This document shows, in pieces, positions 10,901 to 22,900 of a stretch of DNA of 64,000 nt (position 1 is the first letter of the stretch; every line of letters starts with the position of its first letter). A program made the position numbers and the translations under genes. Below the pieces are notes generated by a model. That model had not been told where the DNA came from, searched no databases, and saw nothing but the letters and a program-made list of their open reading frames with translations. The stretch comes from Congeria kusceri (Eukaryota > Mollusca > Bivalvia > Myida > Dreissenidae), in NCBI GenBank assembly GCA_027627225.1, contig CM051029.1, forward strand, positions 18,219,656 to 18,283,655, in the 5' to 3' direction.

Positions 10901-13900
10901 ATAGATTGTGTGTTTCGGGCAACGGTCTCAAAAAAGTTAGGTAGGGTCGGGATTGATTTTTTAAATCATATTTTTAAAGACCACATGTCGGTACAATTTT
11001 TTTTTTTTTAAAGACACATTTCAGAAAAAAAAAAAAAACATTGAAAATTATCTAGAATCTTACAAATATGGATTTCACAGAAAACAATAGTCGCTAAAAA
11101 CTGTAGGGTCGGAATTGTTTTGCTAGGTAGGGTCTGGTTGCCCGAAACACGGAATTATTTAGCTCACCTAATCTTTTGTGATCGCCCGTTGTCCATGCGT
11201 GCTTGTGTGCATGTGTGCATGCATGCATGTGTGCGTTGTCAACTTTTAATTCAAACAACATCTCCTCCTAAACAGCTTGGCAGATTTTACCAAACTTCAC
11301 AGGAATGATCCTTGGGTAGACCTCTTCAAAGTTGTTCAAATCTTTCCGGTCTGCTGCATGTGTAGGTCAACAGGGCTAAAAATAGATTTAAAAAGTGAAA
11401 ACTTTAAAAATCTTCTCCTATGAAACCGCAAGGCTCAGAGCTTTCATATTTGATATGTGACATCTTCTAGTGGTCCTCTACTAAGATTGTTCAAATGATG
11501 CCCCTGGGGTCAAAACTGGCCACGCCTCAGGGGTCACATGGTTTATATAAACTTATATAGCAAAATGACTTTAAAAATCTTGTCCTCTGAAACTGCAAGG
11601 CCTAGAGGTTTCATATTTGGTATGTAACATTGTATAGTGGTCCTCTACAAAGATTGTTCAAATGATGCCCCTGGGGCATGATGCCCAGAGGTTTCATACA
11701 GAGCTCCAGATAAGACGCGTATCCTCGTATTTAAGCATTGAAAAGAAAGAAAAACGCATTGAAAATCTGCCCAGCGCGTAACGTTACGCATTGCAAATCT
11801 CGGTACGTATTTTTATTCGGTTAAACTGTGCAACCAGTTTACCGGTTTAGCTATTGGTTCAAGTTAGCCTTTGAATCGAATAAAAGTTAATCAAGCGAAT
11901 CTTTCTACTCAAAATGGCTTTGCATTGTGTATATGGGTTGAAATCGGAACGTTTTAAGCTCATTCAGCCAGTTCCAGTAAGCAATATCTTGAAAAATGTT
12001 AATCAGAATGAGTCTTATGATGCTTCTCCTATTTAAAAGGTGATAAGTGGCGATGTTATTGTCACAGCAGTTGAACAATCGGACAGGAAACACAAGCATA
12101 ATGTGAGTGCAATATTGTCTGAAAAATTGCTGTAATGCTGAAAAGAAATTATCATTGGCTAATTGTCAAGCAGGAAGGACCAGAAATCAGGTTACCTTGT
12201 AGGATTTGCACTGAAAAAAAAGTACAAAGTATCTGGGCAAATGACTACTACTACTTTGCTAAGTAAATGTTATGTTTTGATAGACCTACAGATTATTGTC
12301 TACATTCAATTTATTCCATTTGCCAATATTAATGTGTTCATATATAACAAGCACATAAAATACTATTTTGATCGTGTATAAAAAATGAAAATACCCTTTA
12401 AATTCTCAAATACCCTTTAAAGCTGACAGACTGGGGGTAAAATACCCTTTAACCAAAAAATCAGGGGGTAAAATACTCTTTAGGCTAAAACTTTATCTGG
12501 AGCTCTGGTTTCATATTTGGTATGTAACATTGTATAGTGGTCCTCCACAAAGAGTGTTCAAATGATGCTCCTGGGGTCAAAACTGGCCACACCCCGGGGG
12601 TCACATGGTTTATAAAGACTTAAATAGCCAAATGACTTTAAAATCTTCTCCTCTGAAACTGCAATGCCAAGAGGTTTCATATTTTGTTGGTAACATTTTT
12701 TATAATGGTCCTCGACGAAGATTGTTTAAATGATGCCCCTGGGTTCAAAATTGGCCACACCCGGGGGGTCACATGGTTTATATAGACTTAAATAGCAAAA
12801 TGACTTTAAAAATCTCCTCTGAAACTGCAAGGCCCAGAGGTTTTATATTTGGTATGTAACATTGTATAGTGGTCCTCTACAAAGATTGTTCAAATGCCCC
12901 TGGGGTCAAAACTGGCCCCCCCCACGGGGGTCACATGGTTTATATAGACTTAAATTGCAGAATGACTTTAAAAAGCTTTACCTGAAACCCCAAGGCCCAG
13001 AGGTTTGTTAAGATTGTTCAAATTATGCCCCTGGGATAAAAAATAAGCCGCACCTCGGAGATGCAAATTCTAATTGGGTTACAAGTTCTCAGGTGAGCGT
13101 CCTAGGGCCCTCAGGGCCCTCTTGTTTCAGGATGGCCTTATTCAAAGAAACACATTTACAGTACACTCAACAAGTTATTACACACCGAATAGAAATAAAT
13201 TGAAATTGTTGTATTTTCTTTATTTATAGGAATTTATGCTTGAAATGTCAGCTTTGATTTTTTGAGTTATACATGCACGTGTTCATACCATATATTGGAA
13301 AACATATGAAAGAATTTTGTGTTTACCATGGCGCAGCTGAAATTCTTTTAAATAAAGAACATACATCAAATTCCACTTGGTGCGTTATAACTTTTGTTGA
13401 GTGTAGGTGAGAATGTGGCCAAAGGTCGGGAGTATTGAATGATGATGTCACAGGGTGAGAAAATTGTGTGGCCAGTCCGGTACTCAATCCGGGACCCCTC
13501 GCCATCAGGTTCATGCCGTGACATACACCCTCGCTCAAACATGAATTCGTCCTCGAATTCAGGGATTTATGGCGTTATTTAATTACCACCGGCCCTTGGA
13601 GAGTTAACCCGGGTAATGTCACGGTCCCACGTTGGGTGCCAAATGTCCCAGGGTGAGAAAATTGTGCGGCCAGTCCGGGACTCTAACTCGGGACCCCTCG
13701 CTATCAGGGCGAGTGCTCTCCCGACTGAGCTATATGAACCACCACACAACTTCTCCCCGTTAAGTGACCAAGTTCATGCCTTGACAGTGATGAGTACTGT
13801 ATGTTTATCAATTGTTTTTATAAAGAACACTGTGTTTAACAATACTTTAGAAATAATTCTCTGTAGAATGAACTTTGTTAATTTAGTTCCTACTTACGTT

Positions 13901-16900
13901 GTTATCCCCCTTTGCAGGTGCATATTGACTGTCAATCAACAAAACATTTGCAAAGACAGAGTTCAGTTTATAATATTGATAATTATTGTGTACTGTAGTG
14001 AAGTTTTCATTGAATTATGCGATTTCGTAGACGTGAGTGCAGATCCTTGAACTGTGTATTCTTACAAAAAATGTTTGTATTTACTGGAACAATTCATTTA
14101 ACATAAAGTGGAAAGTATCTGTTTTCAATAATTGTCAGTATTTCTGCATTCATATGACCTATTAAGAAGTTTGTAAATGTTTAGGGACTCTGGTTCCTTT
14201 TGGTTCCTCCCTTCTGCATGCCCCTGTGGGCTGATCAACAGAGAAATGTTGAATATCTTTAGATCTGTACTATAATTTTACAATTATTTAATGACAAATG
14301 ACCAAAAAACCTTTATTCTAACATGACATGTGCAGTGTTTTCTATGATCAAAGAACACAATGTACCGTTGTTAACTTACCAATAAACAATCCCCCCAAAA
14401 AGTTCAGAAACTGTAAAATATAGTTTGCATTGCATTTGCAGAATATGTTGTTGGATCATGTTAGAATCGAAATAATTTTCACGTTATCGATGTTTATTGG
14501 CTTATAAACAACAATTTTTTGTTCTTATTCAGTTTTTTTAATCACGCGGGCCTACGCATCAGAACTCCAAATTGTTGTTTATTAGCTGATAAAACAACTC
14601 TAAACATTATTTCTTAATTAGAAGCATGAAAATGAGAAAAATACAGGAGTTTATACCCTACTAGTAAATGTCAAACAGATGGTCTGACTTGTCCCCTGCT
14701 GCCTTTGAGCTACACCCTCTACACCCTGTTTTGATCATCCCCAATCCACACATAAATCACCCTACCTCACTTTGACCTTGACCTTGACCTAATTTGCCAT
14801 TTCTTGGTTAACTAGATTTTACCGTTTCGTCTAGCACCAACACTGCTTACTACAACACTTTGATATGTACACAGTTTTTACTTATGACCGTTCCCAATCC
14901 ACCCATATCAGCCAACCTCACTTTGACCTTGACCTAATTTCGACTAAGAAATGGGCTATCCAGCACCAACTGGGGGCATGTGTGTTTATCAAACACAGAA
15001 TCTTGTTTACAGCATAAATTTGAAAACACTTAAATTCTCAGGTGTTTTCAGTGGTTGTAGTCAGAGGCCCTGATAAGGCACATATACTGGTTAATTATGC
15101 ACAAATAATTGGAAGATACGCAGAGAAACCAAAAATGTTGGTGTACATTTATGCACAATTGTTCGGATGTTCACGTACATTAGTGACTGGAAGACAGAAA
15201 CAGTTATGAGTTTTGACAAGCCTGTCTTCCTGAATGTGAAGTAGATATGTTCAGTAGTTAGCAAAAATAGTCTTAAAATGTTCATAATTCTTACGTGTAA
15301 CATTATTGTCTTCAAATGACTGCATTATAAAGGATTATTATTATAATACTCTGGTCTTCTGTTTATAATGTATTGTTGGATGTACATTTACTCCCACAAA
15401 TTCTGAAGTGTCAGTGTACATTTGCAAATTTTCAGAAGTAAGCTAACGTTAACGCCTGGTACAAACGCCTGGTACAAAAGCCTGGTACAAACGCCTGGTA
15501 CAAACGCCTGGTACAAAAGCCTGGTACAAACGTCTGGTACAAAAGCCTGGTACAAAAGCCTGGTACAAACGCCTGGTACAAAAGCCTGGTACAAATGCCT
15601 GGTACAAAAGCCTGGTACAAAAGCCTGGTACAAACGCCTGGTACAAACTTATTTATCTGGAATACTGGTTGTAATATGCACTATGAAGAAAAAAGAAATT
15701 AGTTAAAGCGCATTTATTCAACAATCAAACCTTGTTACCAGTTTTCTTCACCAAAATTGATCACTCAATTATTTGTATATGCTTTGTTTTCTATGAAATA
15801 ATTTTAAATAAATTAATGTACCCTGTAGAACAGTCTGTTATTGTAATGTGCACAAAGTTGACAATATGTCTTCACAAGTTGACAATATGTCTTCACAAGT
15901 TGACAATATGTCTTCACAAGTTGACAATATGTCTTCGCAAGTTGACATTATTTATTAAATAATTAGTTCCACCGTGTTTCTGGGAACTGATATGCCCCTT
16001 TAAAGGGACTTGTTCACAGATTTTTTGTATTTTTTAAAAATGTCATTAAATGTCTTAACTGCAAAAACTACAGCATCTGGAATAATCTAAAACAAATATT
16101 ATATAAAGATAAAACGTTAAATTAAAAAATTTGCCTTTGCTAGAACTCGAACCCGGTACCTTTAAAATAAAAGGTCTAATATGCTAACCACTCGGTCATT
16201 CGGATTTATACATTTAGTTGTGTATTTGTAACGCTATTTAAGTGATTTCCAAATACCGATGAAAAGTGTTACAAACGCTTTATACTTTTGTCCATTTTGA
16301 TTGATGATTATCCATAAACGAAGCAATATTTTCAATATATTTCTTAGCGATTAGTGATATTTTACTTTTTTGTATATATCATGTATAATTTCTTTTTCAA
16401 ATCTATGACAAAATATTTGAAAATTGTCAATTTGCCTATCGGTGAACATGTCCCTTTAAGAAGTTTCTAGATGTTCAAAGTTTCCCGCAGGATTTCTAGA
16501 AAGCATGTCGGCAAAGGGATTAAGGGTTGTCGCTTTGAAAATTAAGGCATGTCGGCTTTATTTAAGTATGTCGGCGAACGACGAACTGCTTTGAAGGCAT
16601 GTCGGGCCTGACAAGCGAAACAGGGCTGCGGGAAACCCTGATGTTAGTTTTGTGTATTTGCAGTCATATCCTCTGTTGTCAGCGCGCCTTGTACACTTTA
16701 ACCCTAAGGCTATGCTTGCAGGAAACCCTTATGTTAGTTTTGTGTATTTGCAGTCAGATCCTCTGTGGTCAGCGCGCCTTCTACACTCCAACCCTGAGGC
16801 TATCAGATTGGCCCACAAAAAGTAAGTGACCTTGGCCCGTATAATTGGCCTACAAAAAGTAAGTGGCCTTGGCCCGTATAATTGGCCCACAAAAAGTAAG

Positions 16901-19900
16901 TGGCCTTGGCCCGTATAATTGGCTCACAAAAAGTAAGTGGCCTTGGCCTGTATAATTGGCCCACAAAAAGTAAGTGACGTTGGCCCATATAATTGGCCCA
17001 CAAAAAGTAAGTGACCTTGGCCCGTATAATTGGCCTACAAAAAGTAAGTGACCTTGGCCCGTATAATTGGCCCACAAAAAGTAAGTGGCCTCGGCCCGTA
17101 TAATTGGCCCACAAAAAGTAAGTGACCTTGGCCCGTATAATTGGCCCACAAAAAGTAAGTGACCTTGACCCGTATAATTGGCCTACAAAGAGTAAGTGAC
17201 CTTGGCCCGTATAATTGGCCTACAAAAAGCAAGTGGCCTTGGCCCGTATAATTGGCCTACAAAAAGTAAGTGACCTTTGCCCGTAAAATTGGCCCACAGA
17301 AAGTGAGTGGCCTTGGACCGTATAATTGGCCCACAAAAAGTGAGTGGCCTTGGCCCGTATAATTGGCTCACAAAAAGTAAGTGTCCTTGGCCCGTATAAT
17401 TTGCCCACAAAAAGTAAGTGACCTTGGCCTGTATAGTTGGTTCACAATAAGTAAGTGACCTTGGCTTGTATAATTGGCCTACAAAAAGTAAGTGACCTTG
17501 GCCCGTATAATTGGCCTACAAAAAGTAAGTGGCCTTGGCCCGTATAATTGGCCTCCAAAAAGTAAGTGACCTTTGCCCGTATAATTGGCCCACAAAAAGT
17601 GAGTGGCCTTGGCCCGTATAATTGGCCCACAAAAAGTGAGTGGCCTTGGCCCGTATAATTGGCTCACAAAAAGTAAGTGGCCTTGGCCCGTATAATTGGC
17701 CCACAAAAAGTAAGTGACCTTGGCCCATATTGGCCCACAAAAAGTAAGTGGCCTTGGCCCGTATAATTGGCCCACAAAAAGTAAGTGGCCTGGGCCCATA
17801 TTTACAAAGCTCCTAAGGGAAAACATCAGCACATTTCATAAATTTATAAAATTCCTTAAGTTTGTGGCTGTTTCATGTATAGGTCATTTTACATTAAAAT
17901 GTTTTATATGTGTAAATACTGCTTAGATGTTTTATAATTTACCCTTTTGTAAACAGAAATCATTGGATTTCACATAGAAAATTTGATCTGAAATGTTCAC
18001 TTACAACTTAAGTTAAGATTTCTCTTACGAGTTTTGTGAATATGGACCCTTGACAACAGTCACCTTAGCTACCGGACTAGAGAAGTTCTAGCATTGAGGG
18101 CATTTTGCATGTTTGTAGCGATTTTGTTTTTGGTATTTAGGAATAAAAGTAAATTTTAATAAGATATAAACATGTACTTGCAATGTAATAATCAATAATG
18201 ACTTTATTCAACACTACCATACATTAAGTATTCTCTACATCACCCTTTCAATATGTTCCCTGTTCCTGAGTAAAACTTGATGCTTTACCTGACGAAATAA
18301 AGTCAAATTTACATTTCAATAAGTGTGCCATACATAGGGATTAAAACAATACAAAATATATATGAGACGTGTTGTGGGAAAATTGGGCTAAATGCATGTG
18401 CGTAAACTGTTGTCCGGGATTGACCTGTGCAGTCTGCCTTCCTTGAAACAGAAAATACCATAAAAGCGGAAAATGTTGCTCTGGATAAGCCCGTGTGGAC
18501 TGCACAGGCTGATCCAGGACGTCACTACGCATATGCAATAAGCCCGGGTTCCCATGTCTTAATATTTTTACTAGTTTTTTTTCCATGGGGAGCGACATCG
18601 TAGTTACTGCCAGCTACCAGGCATCTGTCCCAGGGTTCATTGAACATCTTGGAGTGTCTGAGGAGGAGGCTTTATCACTGATACAGAAGAGTGTACAGCT
18701 GGCTAGGCAAGCCTCTGATGAAGTGACACAGGAAACTGGTAGGTTTGTCCAGGGGAATATCTAGTGGGTCCATAACTAGGGGTGTGTCTAGTGTGTTCAT
18801 AACTAGAAGTGTATCTAGTGGATCCATAACTAGGGGCGTATCTAGTGTGTCCATAACTATGGGCGTATCTAGTGTGTCCATAACGAGGGGCATATCTAGT
18901 GTGTCCATAACTAGGGGTGTATCTAGTGTGTCCATAACTAGGGGCATATCTAGTGTGTCCATAACTAGGGGCATGTCTAGTGTTTCCATAACTATGGGCA
19001 TATCTAGTGGGCAATAACTAGGGGTGTATCTAGTGCATCCATAACTAGGGGCATGTCTAGTGCATCCATAACTAGGGGCATATTTAGTGTGTCCATAACT
19101 AGGGGCATGTCTAGTGCATTCATAACTAAGGGCATATCTAGCGTGTCCATAACTAGGGGCATACCTTGTGCATCCATAACTATGGGCATATCTAGTGGGT
19201 CCATAACTATGGACATATCTAGTGGGTCCATAACTATGGGCATATTTAGTGTGTCCATGACTAGGGGTGTGTCTAGTGTGTCCGTAACTAGGGGCATATC
19301 TAGTGTGTCGATAACTATGGGCACATCTAGTGTGTCCATAACTATGGGCATATCTACTGTGTCCATAACTAGGGGCGTGTCTAGTGCATCCATAACTAAC
19401 GGCATATCTAGTGTGTCCATAACTAGGGGCATGTCTAGTGCATCCATAATTATGGGCATATCTAGTGTGTCCATAACTATGGGCATATCTAGTGTGTCCA
19501 TAACTATGGGCACACCTTCTGTGTCCATAACTATGGGCATTTCTAGTGCATCCATAACTAGGGGCATATCTAGTGTTTCAATAACTAGGGGTGTGTCTAG
19601 TGTGTCCATAACTAGGGGTGTGTCTAGTGCATTCATAACTTAGGGCATATCTAGTGTGTCCATAACTAGGGGCATATCGTGTGCATCCATAACTATGGGC
19701 ATACCTAGTGGATCCATAACTATGGGCATATCTAGTGTGTCCATAACTATGGGCATATTTAGTGTGTCCATAACTAGGGGTGTGTCTAGTGTGTCCGTAA
19801 TTAGAAGCATATCTAGTGTGTCCATAACTAGGGGCATATCTAGTGTGTCCCTAACTAGGGGCATGTCTAGTGCATCCATAACAATGGGCATATCTGGTGT

Positions 19901-22900
19901 GTCCATAACTATGGGCATATCTAGTGTGTGCATAACTATGGGCATATCTTCTGTGTCCATAACTAGGGGCATGTCTAGTGCATCCATAAATAGGGGTATA
20001 TCTAGTGTGTCCATAACTAGGGGTGTGCCTAGTGTGTCCATAACTAGGGGTGCGTCTAGTGCATTCATAACTAAAGGCATATCTAGTGTGTCCATAACTA
20101 GGGGCATATCTTGTGCATCCATAACTATGGGCATATCTTGTGGGTCCATAATTATGGGCATATCTAGTGTGTCCATAACTATGGGCATATCTAGTGTGTC
20201 CATAACTATGGGCATATCTAGTATGTCCATAACTAGGGGCATGTCTAGTGCATCGATAACTAAGGGCATATCTAGTGTGTTCATAACAAGAGACATATCT
20301 AGTGTGTCCATAACTAGGGGTATGTCTAGTGTATCCATAACTAGGGGCATATCTAGTGTGTCCATAACTAGGGGCATATCTAGTGTGTCCATAACTAGGG
20401 GCATGTTTAGTGTGTCCATAACAAGGGGTGTGTCTAGTGAGTCCATAACTAGGGATGTATCTAGTGTGTCAGTTACTTAGGGGCGTATCTAGTGTGTCCA
20501 TAACTAGGTGTGTATCTAGTGTGTCCATAACTAGGGGTGTATCTAGTGTGTCCATAACTAGGGGCATATCTAGTGTGTCCATAACTAGGTGTGTATCTAG
20601 TGTGTCCATAACTAGGTGTGTATGTAGTGTGTCCATAACTAGGGGCATATCTAGTGTGTCAGTTACTTATGGGCGTATCTAGAGTGTCCATAACTATGTG
20701 TGTATCTAGTGTGTCCATAACTAGGGGCATATCTAGTGTGTCAGTTACTTAGGGGCGTATCTAGTGTGTCCATAACTAGGTGTGTATCTAGTGTGTCCAT
20801 AACTAGGGGTGTATCTAGTGTGTCCATAACTAGGGGCATATCTAGTGTGTCCATAACTATGGGCATATCTAGTGTGTCCATAACTAGGCACTTGTCTAGT
20901 GCATTCATAACTAAGGGCATATCTAGTGTGTCCATTACTCGGGGCATTTCTAGTGCATCCATAACTAAGGGCAAATCTAGTGTGTCCATAATTAGGGGCA
21001 TATCTAGTGTGTCCATAACTTGGGGTGTGTTTAGTGTGTCCGTAACTAGGGGTGTGTCTAGTGTGTCCATAACTATGGGTGTGTCAATAACTAAGGTTTT
21101 GTATAGTGTGTCCATAACTAGGGGCATATCTAGTGTGTCCATAACTAGGGGCGTATCTAGTGTGTCCATAACGAGGGGCATATCTAGTGTGTCCATAACT
21201 AGGGGCATATTTAGTGTGTCCATAACTAGGGGCATATCTAGTGTGTCCATATCTAGGGGCATATCTGGTGTGTCCATAACTAGGGGTGTATTTAGTGGAT
21301 CCATAACTAGGGGCATATCTAGTGTGTCCATAACTAGGGGTGTGTCTAGTGTGTCCGTAACTAGGGGCATATCTAGTGTGTCAGTTACTTAGGGGTGTAT
21401 CTAGTGTGTCCATAACTATGGGCATATCTAGTGGGTCAATAACTAGGGGTGTATCTAGTGCATCCATAACTATGGGCATATCTAGTGCATCCATAACTAT
21501 GGGCATAGTTAGTGTGTCCATAACTAGGGGCATGTCTAGTGCATCCATAACTAAGGGCATATCTAGTGTGTCCATAACTAGGGGCCTGTCTAGTGTGTCC
21601 ATAACTATGGGCATATCTAGTTGGTCCATAACTAGGGGTGTATCTAGTGCATCCATAACTATGGGCATATTTAGTGTGTCCATAACTATGGGCATATCTA
21701 GTGTGTTTATAACTAGGGGCATGTCTAGTGCATCCCTAACTATGGGATTATCTAGTGTGTCCATTACTAGGGGCATGTCTAGTGTGTCCATAACTAGGAG
21801 CATATGTAGTTGGTCCATAACTAAGGGGGTTTCTAGTGGGCCCATAACTAGGGGTGTATCTAGTGGGTCCATAGCTAGGGGTGTATCTAGTGGGTCCATA
21901 ACTAGTGGACATCGGTACATCTAGTGGGTCTATGACAAGGGCGTATGTAGTTGGTCCATAACTATGGGCGTGTCTAGTGGGTCCATAACTATGGGTGTAT
22001 CTAGTGCTTCCATAACTGGGGGGGTATCTAATGTGTTCATAACTAGGGATGTATCTAATGGGCCCATTACTTGAGGCGTTATCTAGTGTGTCCATATGTA
22101 GGGCCATATTAAGTGGGTACATAACTAGGGGCATATCTAGTGCATCCATAACTAAGGGCATATCTAGTGTGTCCATATGTAGGGCCATATTAAGTGGGTA
22201 CATAACTAGGGGCCTATCTAGTGCATCCATAACTAAGGGCATATCTAGTGTGTCCATATGTAGGGCCATATTAAGTGGGTACATAACTAGGGGCCTATCT
22301 AGTGCATCCATAACTAAGGGCATATCTAGTGTGTCCATTACTAGGGGAATATCTAGTGCATCCATAACTAGGGGTGTATCTAGTGGGTCCATAAATAGTG
22401 GCGTATATAGTGGGTCCATAACTAGGGGCATATCTAGGAACAGTTTTATGGCATTCTTGCTGATACAAGAGAGCATATAGCTGGCTAAGCAAGCATCCGA
22501 TGAAATGGCAAAGGAGACTATGTGGACGGGAAGGTAAAATCAATTGTCCTTATTGCCCAGCTTGTTTCGATTCATGTACAGACAGGGTCAGTTTTGTCAG
22601 AATTTACTATTTAATAACTGTGTACCCATTAAATAGGATATGAAATGAAGACTAGAAAGCACTCTTAAGAGTGCAGAATGGCCTTGGCCGCCCATTTCAC
22701 CATGCATTGTGCAAATAGCACAATCAAGCGTAAATAAATAGATTTGAGGCGCGTCGTGGGAAAACCGGACTTAATGCATATGCGTAAAGTGTCGTCCCGG
22801 ATTAGCCTGTGCAGCCCGCACAGGCTAATCCAGGACGGCACTTTCCGTCTACAGTGGATTTATGTTTAAAAGAGACTTCCTTGAAAAAGAAAATACCATA

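Noticed and set aside
13616..14050. A 144-codon open frame
   Set aside because: The first third is a SINE-derived sequence (SRSHVGCQMSQGEKI) and the rest is low-complexity AT-rich sequence with no family similarity that I recognise.
15388..15706. Open frames with YQAFVPGFCTR repeats
   Set aside because: They come from the 13-bp array, on both strands at once.
16803..17832. Open frames of 60-117 codons with LFVGQLYGPRPLTFCGPIIR-like repeats
   Set aside because: They are translations of the 37-bp minisatellite. All three minus frames give the same peptide cycle.
18591..18592. Alternative exon 4 acceptor at GGGGAG|CGACATC
   Set aside because: It would delete FFSMGS, which the family has at this place. 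The upstream CTAG acceptor keeps the phase and restores the motif.
18745..22480. Long open frames on both strands, up to about 270 codons
   Set aside because: They arise from the 27-bp array, whose length is a multiple of three. Both strands are equally open, there is no domain, and frames break wherever a unit carries an indel.
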